From Methanoregula sp. (lineage in GTDB: Archaea; Halobacteriota; Methanomicrobia; Methanomicrobiales; Methanospirillaceae), in NCBI RefSeq assembly GCF_002835825.1, contig NZ_PIZH01000007.1:1-15258 (forward strand): a stretch of DNA of 15,258 bases. Reading direction: 5' to 3'. Under the pieces are notes generated by a model that worked only from the letters and a program-made list of their open reading frames with translations, ran no database searches and was not told the DNA's origin. This document shows, in pieces, positions 1 to 10,000 of this stretch; positions within the stretch are counted from its first letter, which is position 1; each line of letters starts with the position of its first letter. Made by a program: the position numbers and the translations under genes.

Positions 1-1
1 C

Positions 2-760
2 GTTCTCCTCCATGAGGACGGACTCGATCCGGCACAGTTCGCCCATGAACTGAAGGCATACCCGATCCGGTTCTTCTACGGCGTCCCGAACTCGCAGAAT
101 CCGTCAGGAGTCACGTACTCGGAGCAGCGAAGAAAGGACATCGCGGAACTCCTCCGGGATAAGGAGACGCTGCTGATCGAAGATGACGCGTATGGCGAAC
201 TGAACTTTGCCGGGAAATCGCTGCCGTCATTCCGGCAGTACCTCCCGGAGCAGACTATCATCACCGGATCGTTCTCCAAGATCCTTGCTCCCGGCATCCG
301 GATGGGATGGGTTGTCGCACCGCCGGCTGTCATGGAGCAGCTTGTCATTGCAAAGCAGGCATCGGACCTCCACTCCAATTACCTCTCGCAGCGGATTGCG
401 TACGAGTACCTCGCGCATGAGGACTTCGATGCAAAGATCCGCATCATCCAGGCGCGGTATAAGGCCCAGGCTGAACAGATGGTCAGCCTCATGAAGGAAC
501 TGATGCCGGCATCGGTCCGGTTCACGACCCCGCAGGGGGGCATGTTTGTCTGGGTTACGCTGCCGGAGGGGATCTCATCGATGGAAGTCTTCGAGCGTGC
601 CCTCAAAGAAGATGTCGCGGTCCTGCCCGGAACGCCGTTTTACACGGACGGCGGCGGGAAGAACACCCTGCGGATAAACTTCTCCAACTCAACGCCAGAA
701 AAGATACGGGTTGGCATCGAGCGACTCGCCAGGGTAATTCGGGACATGCCCCGCTCCTGA
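2..760 (+). CDS. PLP-dependent aminotransferase, class I/II (LysN-like), 3' part
   Basis: The 5' end lies outside the window; the reading frame is open from base 2 and ends in TGA at 758-760, giving about 252 residues of a protein usually near 400. Hallmarks of fold-type I aminotransferases appear in order. QNPSG carries the cofactor-contacting Asn (codon 98-100). EDDAY carries the Asp for the pyridine nitrogen (182-184) and a Tyr (191-193). SFSK carries the Schiff-base Lys (278-280), followed by PGIRMGW with the phosphate-binding Arg (299-301). Near the end, TLRINF carries the substrate carboxylate-binding Arg (671-673). The stretches around ADLHSN-like, GGMFVW and PGTPFY recall Thermus LysN and archaeal aromatic/2-aminoadipate aminotransferases. 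The enzyme would transfer an amino group between an amino acid and a 2-oxo acid in the cytoplasm; the exact substrate cannot be read from the sequence. A T tract directly after the stop suggests it is transcribed separately from the downstream TPR gene. Confidence 0.93.
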   Translation, partial: VLLHEDGLDPAQFAHELKAYPIRFFYGVPNSQNPSGVTYSEQRRKDIAELLRDKETLLIEDDAYGELNFAGKSLPSFRQYLPEQTIITGSFSKILAPGIRMGWVVAPPAVMEQLVIAKQASDLHSNYLSQRIAYEYLAHEDFDAKIRIIQARYKAQAEQMVSLMKELMPASVRFTTPQGGMFVWVTLPEGISSMEVFERALKEDVAVLPGTPFYTDGGGKNTLRINFSNSTPEKIRVGIERLARVIRDMPRS

Positions 761-762
761 TC

Positions 763-776
763 TTTTTTTATTGTTT
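763..776 (+). terminator. T-tract terminator after the aminotransferase gene
   Basis: Seven consecutive T (763-769) begin two bases after the TGA stop and are followed by A and TTGTTT. Archaeal RNA polymerase commonly terminates at such U-rich stretches without needing a hairpin, and I see no strong stem immediately before it. It would separate the aminotransferase transcript from the giant TPR gene. Confidence 0.6.
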
Positions 777-845
777 ACAGTATTTCGCCAGGAACGGGCA
801 TAATGAAATTCTGGTTGTTCCCGCCGCCCTTTATTACGGATTGAG

Positions 846-853
846 TATAAAAA
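846..853 (+). promoter_or_regulatory. TATA-like box, distal candidate
   Basis: TATAAAAA at 846-853, preceded by purine-rich GGATTGAG, matches an archaeal TATA/BRE arrangement. A start about 25 bases downstream (near 875) would leave a 5' leader of about 125 bases before the ATG at 1001. It is one of two candidates in this 240-bp spacer; nothing in the sequence decides between them. Confidence 0.45.
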
Positions 854-874
854 CTGTACCAGGCCACCAGTATT

Positions 875-889
875 GTACATACTAAGTAC
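875..889 (+). promoter_or_regulatory. Imperfect palindrome, possible operator
   Basis: The 15 bases GTACATACTAAGTAC form an imperfect inverted repeat with GTAC arms at 875-878 and 886-889. A third GTAC sits at 856-859. The element lies between the two TATA-like boxes, where a regulator could affect either promoter. No known archaeal regulator site is recognised, and short AT-rich palindromes occur by chance. Confidence 0.25.
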
Positions 890-909
890 CGGAAAGAGTA
901 TATGTGGTC

Positions 910-918
910 TTTATAAAA
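910..918 (+). promoter_or_regulatory. TATA-like box, proximal candidate for the giant TPR gene
   Basis: TTTATAAAA at 910-918 is a good archaeal TATA-box match. Transcription would start near 940, leaving a leader of about 60 bases before ATG 1001. The leader has only a weak possible ribosome-binding stretch, GGGG at 987-990, ten bases before the start codon. The sequence just upstream of the box is not a convincing BRE. Confidence 0.5.
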
Positions 919-1000
919 CCTTTAACAGGATCTGCGCCAGCAAAAAGACGCAAAAATATCGGAATACCAATCGCCAGATTTCATCCGGGGCACATATCAC

Positions 1001-4000
1001 ATGAACAAGAGTGATGCAGAAGCATTGTTGCGGCAGGGCATTGAACTTTATGACCTTGGCCGGTTCCAGGAGGCCATTGTCATGTTCGACCGGGGGCTTG
1101 CCCTTTACCCCCGGCTTGCAAAGGCCCACTATTTCAAGGGCATTGCTTTATACGATCTCGGGAAGTTCGAGGACGCGATTGCTGCCTACGACATGGCCGT
1201 CTCCATAGAGCCGACCGATCCCAATGCCTGGTACAACAAGGCAGCCACGCTTGCGCAGGTGGGAAGGAACGAAGAAGCCCTTGAAGCCTGCGACCGCCTC
1301 CTTGCGATCCGGTACGACAATGCCGAGGCCTGGATCTTAAAAGGCATCGCCCTGTACGAACTGGGCCGGTTCACGGATGCCATCTCCGCGTACGATCACG
1401 CCCTGATGATCGACCCGCGACACGCAAAGGTCTACTATAACAAGGGTATCGCCCTTGCCGATCTTGGCCGGCACCAGGAAGCGATCTACTCCTACAATAA
1501 GGCCATCGAGATCGTGCCGGAATATTCGCGGGCATATTACAACAAGGGCATATCGCTCTACGAGCTCGGCAAGCTTGACGATGCGCTGTCGGCATTCAAC
1601 CGGGCCGCGGAGCTCGATCCTGATGACATCTGGGTCTGGTATTACCGGAGTTTCATCCTCTCCAAGCAGGACCAGAATGAATTTGCCGCACAGTCCGCCG
1701 AGAAGTTCCTTACCCAGGAACCCGATCATGCAGATATCTGGGCTATCCGGGGTATGTCCCTCTTCAAGCTGGGGAGGTATGATGAGGCGCTCGATGCCCT
1801 CCGCCAGGCCACAGCGATCAATCCCGATCTCTCCGATGCGTGGTACTACCTCGGCCTTGCCGGTGTCGAGACCCGGCAGTATGACGATGCAGTCGAGGCG
1901 TTCACGCGGAACCTGGAGATCCATCCGGGTAATGCCTCTGCCCTCTTCCACCGCGGTCTCGCACAGTACCGGCTCAAGCATTACCGGGAAGCGGTACAGG
2001 ACTTCGATTTGACGCTTGAGCCTGAGCCCGGGAACAAGGAGGCATGGTACCGCCGCGGGATTGCCTGCGTCAACCTGAGCCGGTACGACGAAGCGCTCGA
2101 ATCGTTCAACCGCCGTCTCGGCCTCGGGCAGAACCATGCCGGGTCGTTGTACTTCCGTGGCATTGCGCAGGCACGCCTCGGGCGCAACAAGGAGGCGATC
2201 GAGTCGTTCGATGCCGCGCTGCAGGTGGATTCCTCGTGCGCATCGGCTGCATTCCAGCAGGGCGTTGCATACGCGAGCCTTGGCAGGTTTGCCGAAGCGG
2301 TTGCATCGTACGACCGTGCACTCCGGATCAACCCGGGCCTTTCCGACGCTACCTACCACAAGGGGTTTGCGCTCTCGAAACTCGGCAGGACCGAGGATGC
2401 CGTGCAGGAGTTCGAACGGACGGTGGCGTTCGACCCGAAGAATGCAAAGGCATTCCACCAGAAGGGCCTGCAGCTGGTGAAGATCGGCAGGCTCGACGAG
2501 GCAATCGAAGCGTTCGACGAAAGCCTTGCGTTAAAGCCCGGGTTTGCCCAGGCAGCGTTCGACAAGGGCGCAGCGCTCATCCGGCTTGGGAAATTTGAGG
2601 ATGCGCTTGTGGCATTCGACCAGGCAATTGCGACCAATCCCAAGTATGTTAATGCCTATTACCAGAAGGGCCTGACCCTTGTCCAGATGGAACGGTTTTT
2701 GGATGCGATCACGGCGTTCGAGCAGGCCGCGGTCATCGATCCCACGCATACCCTCTCACTCTATCATCGCGGGCTCGTGCTCGGGCGGCTCAAACGGTTC
2801 ATGGAAGCGGTCGTGGCTTTTGATGCCGTGCTCGCCATCTCGCCCGAGAATACCAATGCCCGGTACGAGAAAGGCATTGCCCTTTTCCACCTCCTGAGAT
2901 ACGCAGAAGCAGTCCAGGAATTCCACGAGGCCCTTGAACAGAACCCGGCGCTTGTCAATGGCTGGCTGTGCATGGGTATTTCGCTTGCCCACATCGGGCA
3001 GCCCGATGATGCCCTCCCGGCGTTTGACAAGGCAATTGCACTGAATCCGAAGCTTGCCGAGGCGTACGTGCGGAAAGGAATCGTTCTCTTCACGCTTGAA
3101 CGGCACGAGGAAGCGGTCAGTGCCCTCAACCGTGCGCTTGATGAGAATGCAAAAGACGTATACGGCTGGTGCTACAAGGGGCTTTCCCTCTCGGCACTTG
3201 GGCGATTCGAGGAGGCTGTCCGCTCGTTTGACAAGACCCTGGAGATCAACCGCCGGTGTGCCCGGGCATTCTTCGAGCGCGGCAACGCGCTTCTTTGTCT
3301 AGGCAAGCCCCTTGAGGCCGTTGTCTCGTACGACCAGGCACTCGAACTCTCCCCCGATGAACCGAAGATCCTGTACCAGAAAGGCATGGCTTTAACCCAG
3401 CGCGAGCGTTTCGACGAAGCAATCAAGGCTTTTGAAAGCGCCCTGTCTCTCGAACCGGAGAATGCATCCGGAGCCTATTACCTGGGCGTAGCCTATGCCG
3501 GGCGCGAGCGGTACGATGATGCGATCCGGGCGTTCGACAATGCTATCGCACTTGACCCCACGCAGGCTCAGGCATTCCACTTCAAAGGGATCGCCCTTGT
3601 CCAGCGGGAACGCTACCCGGAAGCGATCACGGCATTTTTGACTGCCCTGAAACGCGACCCTGACAATCCGGCAACCCGGTATTACCTGGGTCTTGCGTAC
3701 CTGCAGGACAAGCAGTTCAAAAATGCGATTCCGGAGTTCTCCCGCGCAACAGAACTCGACCCGTCGCTCTCTGACGCATACCTGTACCATGGCATTGCCC
3801 TTGCAGCCATCGGCCGGCACGATGAGGCAGTCCCGCTCTTCGATAAGAGCCTTGCCGGAAACCCGACCCATATCGATGCGATGACAGCCCGGGCCCGGTC
3901 GCTCATGGTCCTCGAGCGATTCGGTGAGGTTGTTGAGACCGATGACCGGATCCTCTCCCTCAACCCGACCCTTATCGATGTCTGGATGCAGAAAGGCGAC

Positions 4001-7000
4001 GCCCTTGCAAGCCAGTTGCAAAAACAGGAAGCGATCGGGGCATACAGCAAGGCCCTTGAGATCAATTCCGGCTTTTCCGATGCATGGATCCGGAAAGGGA
4101 ACACTCTCATGGACCTTAACAAGGTCCAGGACGCGGTTGGCGCGTACTCGCGGGCGCTTGAGATCAACCCGGCGCTCTGTAACATCTGGATGCGGAAGGG
4201 TGACGCCCTGCAGCAGCTGGGGAAGACCGAGGAGGCCATCCTTGCTTATGGCAAGTCCCTGAAGATCGATCCGGACAACGAACCCGGCTGGATCCGGCAG
4301 GGCAAAGCGCTCTTCGACCTTACCCGGTACCAGGACGCCATCGATGCCTTCGACAACGCAATCTCGTTAAACCAGCGGAGCATCGAGGCGTTCTGGTACA
4401 AGGGACTTGCTCTTGAGAAGGTCAACCGGCATGAGGGTGCTATCCATGTCTTTGAGATCTTACTGGAAATCGATCCGAAGAATGGCGATGCGCAGTTCCA
4501 TAAGGGTCTTGCCCTTGCCGTCCTTGGCGACCATCGCGATGCTATCGGCAGTTTCGACAAGACCCTCCAGATCCTCCCGGACCTGGCACCAGCCTGGTAC
4601 AACAAAGGTAAATCGCTCATTGAGATCGGACGGTACCCGGATGCGATAACGGCACTGAAACGTGCGATAGAGATCGAACCTGCCTATACGGAAGCGTTCT
4701 ATTACCTCGGATATGCTCTTGTAAAAACCGGGGACTACTCCGGTGCCATCGAAGCTTTCGACCGCAATCTTGCACGGGACGGAAGCAATGCACCAGGACA
4801 TTTCAACCGGGGGATCGCGCTCGAAAAGAACCGCCGGTTCGATGAGGCACTCGAATCGTTTGACAAATCCCTCATCTACGATCCCGGCAATGCTCTTGCA
4901 TTCTACCACAAGGGGAAAGTCTACGCCGACCTGGGACGACATGCCGACGCGGCCTTTGCCTTTGACAAGACCCTGCAGCTGAAACCGCGGTACACCGATG
5001 CCCGGCTCCGGATGGGGATTGCCGAGTACAATCTCAAAAAATTCATCGAAGCCATCCATGATTTTGACAAGACCATTGCCGAGAATGCAAACAACTCGCA
5101 GGCCCATTACTTCAAGGCACGGTCCCTTGCTGACCTGAAGCGGCATGAGGAAGCGGTGGACGAGTATGACCTTGCCCTCCGGCTCGATCCCGACACAGCG
5201 GAGATCCATTATAACAAGGGTTTCTCGCTCATGGAACTGGGACAGTTTGAGAAAGCCATCCCGGAGTTCGAGCGGACAGAAACGCTCATGCCCGTAAATG
5301 CTATGGCATTCTACCAGCACGGGCTTGCCCTGGTACGGCTGGAGCGGGAGAACGATGCCCTGCCGGTGCTGGACCAGAGCATTGCTCTCTCGCCCCGGTT
5401 TGCTCCTGCCCAGTACCAGCGGGGCCTGGCGTTAAACTCACTTGGACGGTACCAGGAATCGCTGGAATCATTTGACGCGGCACTTGCAGCCGACCCGCAG
5501 CTGGCAGATGCAGCGCTCCACAAGGCGATCGCGCTTGCCAGCCTCGGGCGACACGCAGAAGCTTTTGCGGCAGCCGATGCCGCGATTGCCATCCGGCCGG
5601 ACCTGGCCCCGGCCTGGCACCGGAAGGGGTCTGCGCTTGCGGAACTTGACCGGCTCCCGGAAGCGCTTGCAGCCTTCGACCGCGCCATAGAAATCGATCC
5701 CGCCAATGCACGGTCACATTTCGAGCGCGGCCTTGTACTGGCGCGGCTTGGAAACCCTCTCGAAGCAATCAGGGCTTTCGACCAGATGCTTGCTCTCATC
5801 CCGAACTACGTGCCGGCATTTTACAATAAGGGTCTGGCCCTGATGGCGACCGGGATGCATGAAGAGGCGGTCTTATCATTCAATATCGCGCTCGAGATCC
5901 TCCCGGACGATCCTGCGGTGCTGTATCACAAAGGGCTTGCCCTGATGCGGCTCGAAAGTTTCGAGGATGCTATCAGTGCATTCGATGCCGCTTTAGCAAT
6001 TGACCTCCAGAAGACCGAGTACCCGTACCAGAAAGGCCTTGCCCTTGCAGCACTGGGAAGGCATGATGAGGCTGAAGCGGCATTCTCTGCCGCGCTCAAC
6101 CGGGACCCCGAGAACCAGGATGCGCTGTACCACAAAGGTCTCTCGCTTGCCGAACTGGGGAGGTTCAGTGAAGCGATCGATGACCTGACAAAAACACTGG
6201 AGAAAGACCAGAAGATTGCCAATGCGTGGCTCATCCAGGGGTTCTGTCTCTTTGCGGTCGAACGGTTTTCCGATGCGCTCGTCTCGTACGACAAGGCCCT
6301 GGAGCTGGAGACCCACAACCCCCACACGTGGTTCTACAAGGGCAGGACCTGTCTGAACCTCGGGAAGGACAGCGAAGCCATTGCAGCGTTCGAACAGGCA
6401 ATTAAGATCGTTCCGGAGTTTGGCGAGGCGTTCTATTACATGGGTCTTGCCCTCTTCCGGCTGAAGAAACTGGCCGAGGCTTCCGTTGCATTTGAAGAAG
6501 CAAACCGGCTGATGCCGGATTTCTCCGAGGCATTCCAGGAAAAGGGCCGGACCCTTTTTGCGCTTGGAAGATACCGGGAGGCGGCTGCGGCATTCGAGCA
6601 GGTCCTTTCTTCCCGTCCACGCGACCTTCCTGCAACGTATGGCTTTGCCCGGTCCCTTGACTGCCTTGGTTCGGCAAAAGAAGCCATTCCGGTATATACA
6701 AAGGTTAACCGGATCGCCCCTGACTGTGAGAGGGCATTCCTGTACAGGGCTTTTGCACACCTGCAGGTCCGCGAATATGAGGAGGCCGTTGCCGCGTTTT
6801 CCCGGGTTGTCGAGATCAATCCCGCGAATACCGGTGCCTGGCACGAGAAGGCAAAAGCGCTCGTTGTCCTGGAAATGTATGCAAAGGCGCTTGAGGCCTA
6901 TAACGGGTACCTCGGGCAGAAACCGGACGATCCGGAAATCCTGTACGAGAAAGGCCTTGCGCTGGTCAGGCTCGATACATTCAATGAGGCACTGGATGCA

Positions 7001-10000
7001 TTCACCCTTGCTATTGACAAGGGCATGAACACACCGGCCGTCCATACCGAACAGTCGCTCTGTTTCTTAAAACTCGGGCGGGATGAGGAAGTCATCCAGT
7101 CGGCGGACCGTGCCCTTGCGCTCGATGCCGGTGAGACCCGGGCGCTGCTTGCAAAAGGCGAGTCGCTTGCCCGGCTTGGTCGTCACGATGAGGCAGTCGT
7201 GGCATTTGAAGGCGTAATCGCACGGGATGCCGAGAACGACCGGGCCCGCCGGGGCCGGGGCGTTTCCCTCGTGCAGCTGAAACGGTACGAGGATGCCGTC
7301 ATCGAGCTTGACCATGCGCTGGAGAACGATGGCACGAATGCCGATCTCCTTACCTGCAAGGGGTATTCGCTCTACCGCCTTGCACGGTTCAAGGAGGCCG
7401 TGGAGTACCTGGGGAGGGCCCTGAAACGAAAACCCAAGGACCGGATCCTCCTGTTCTTCCGCGGGAAAGCATACCTCCGGCTGGAACGGTGGGAAGATGC
7501 GTACGGGATGTTTGACAAGCTGACCACCATCGACGCCAAGCACCTGAAGGGCTGGTACTACAAGGGGCATGCCCTTGCGGCAAAGGATCTGTATGAAGAT
7601 GCCCTTTCCGCGTTGGAAACTGCACTCACGCTCGACGAGACCTGCGCAGGTGCCTGGTATCACAAGGGGCGGGCGCTCAGCTCTCTTGCACGGCATGCGG
7701 AAGCGGTTGCCGCCTTCGATCGGGCGTTGGTACTGCAGCCTGCCATGCGGGATGCCGCATACCATAAGGGGTTTGCCCTTGCAGCACTTGAGCGGTATGA
7801 CGATGCCGTTGCCGCCTTCGATGCTGCGGTTTCCCTTGGGGTTGACAATGGCGAACTCTGGTATTCCCGCGGAACTTCCCTTATGCAGCTGGCACGGTGG
7901 CAGGAAGCGCTTGAATCCTTTAACAGGACCATCGCGCTTGTCCCGGATAATGCACCGGCCTGGCTCAACAAGGGGCTCTCCCTCCAGAAGCTGAACTACC
8001 ACGCCGCAGCAACCGAGGCATTTGAAAAAGCATCATCGCTTGACGCTCTCTCGGTTCCCGCTGCGTTTGGTCGTGGCCAGTCGCTTGCAGAACTGGGCAG
8101 GGACGAGGAGGCAATCGCTGCGTTCACGCGTACGCTTGAACTTGACTCCACCCGGGCCGAGGCCGCATACCTCAGGGGTTGTGCCTATCTCCGGCTCGCG
8201 AACTATGCAGAAGCCATCGTCTCGTTTGATTACACCCTCCAGTATACTCCCAATCACGCACAGGCGCATTACCATAAGGGACTTGCCCTGCAGGCGCAGG
8301 GGAAGCACGAGAAAGCGATTCGTTCCTATAAGCAGGCACTCACGCACGACGCGGGTATCACTGACGCCGTGTACCAGACCGGGCTTTGCTATGCCACCCT
8401 CGGGAAAAACGAGCAGGCATTAAAGACATTTGACCGGGTACTGGAAACCCTGCCACAACGGGCCGATATCCTGTTCCACAAGGGAAGGGCGCTCTTCCGT
8501 CTCATGCGGTACGAGGAGGCGCTCACGGCCATCGAAGCCTCGCTTGCCATCGAAAACAATGATGTTGCTGTCTGGGAGCAAAAAGGCAGCACGCTCTACG
8601 AGCTGGGGCGGTACGAGGAATCCCTTGAAGCCTATGACCGGGCCCTTGCCCTCACCCCGGACAGTATCACCTGCTGGTACCTGAAAGGCCGGTCGCTCTC
8701 GGATCTGGCACGGTACGAGGAGGCACTCCCCTGTTTTGACCGGGTCATCGAAGCTGATGACACCTGTGCCGGCGCATGGCTCCGGAAAGGAAGTTCTCTC
8801 CTCTCGCTGGGGAAGTTTGCTCCGGCAATCGAGGCACTTACCCGGTCGCTCGATCTCAAGCCCGACAATGCCAACGGGTGGTATGACCGGGGCATTGCCC
8901 TTGCCGAGCTGAAACACTATGAGGACGCTGTCGCATCCTATGACCGGGCCATCGCGATCAACCGAAGGTATGCGAATGCCTGGTACGACAAGGGTGTTGC
9001 CCTTGTACATCTCGGGAAGGACACCGAAGCCATCCAGGCATTCGAGAACACGACGGCAACCGACCCCCGGTTCATGAACGCGTTTTACGACAAGGGACTG
9101 GCCCTTGCCCGTCTCGGGCAGCATCCCGATGCGGTCGCAGCATTCGACAGCACCCTTGCCATTAATGCATCGTTTGTCCCTGCCCTGTACCGGAAGGGGC
9201 TTTCGCTCTTCTCGCTCCAGCGGTTCGAGGAGGCTGCATCTTCGCTGGGTGCAGCTCTTGAGCTGGATACCGGGATCTTCGATGCCTGGTATCACCAGGG
9301 TCTTGCATACCGGAACCTCGGCAATGCTTCTGAAGCCCTTGCTTCGTTCGACCAGGCAATCGGTCTTGACTCCCGTTCGTTTGCAGCACATTTCGAGAAA
9401 GGACTTGTCCTCTCCGGTCAGGAGAAGTGGGACGCTTCGATAACGGAGTTCCTTCTTGCCATTGAGTGTGACAGGGAGAAAAAGGAAGCGCACTATGCCC
9501 TGGGTCTTGCCTTGTATGCACTTCAGCGGTATGCAGAAGCACGGGATGCGTTTCTCGCAGTCACATCGCTGGATGCCGGGTATGCTGATGCCCACTATTA
9601 CGCCGGCCTCTCTTCCGAACACCTTGAGCAGTACCCCGATGCGGTTTCTTCGTTCGATCGTACGGTTGCTCTCATCCCCGACCATGCGATGGCATCGTAC
9701 CACAAGGGCCTTGCTCTTGAACACCTCGGGAACGATGAGGATGCAACAGAAGCTTTCGAGCATGCCCGGAAGACCGAGCCGGACAACATAGCACTCCTCC
9801 TTTCGCTGGGGAAGGCACGGTCACGCCTTGGGCAGTTCGAAATGGCGATCCGGGTCTACGATCATGCCCTCTCCCTGCAACCTTCTGATGGCGGGTTCCT
9901 GCTGGAGAAAGGTATTGCCCTTGCCCATCTCGAACGTCATGAAGAGGCAGAGGTTATACTCGGCCAGTCCGCGGATCGGCTGCCGGACCGGTTCGAACCC

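Noticed and set aside
689..880. 63-codon - strand ORF over the aminotransferase end and the spacer
   Set aside because: It overlaps the coding end of the aminotransferase, the T tract and a TATA-like box, has no recognisable motif, and its composition is that of a chance frame.
761..1000. tRNA or small RNA gene in the intergenic spacer
   Set aside because: No cloverleaf or B-box-like sequence was seen; the region is AT-rich and better explained as promoter and terminator sequence.
8420..9763. 447-codon open frame on the - strand inside the giant gene, with similar ones at 1337-2458, 4460-5320, 5993-7045 and 7067-8002
   Set aside because: These are antisense shadows. The sense strand rarely uses TTA, CTA and TCA codons, so few antisense stops arise. 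Their translations repeat with the same 34-residue period as the TPRs and show no recognisable domains of their own.
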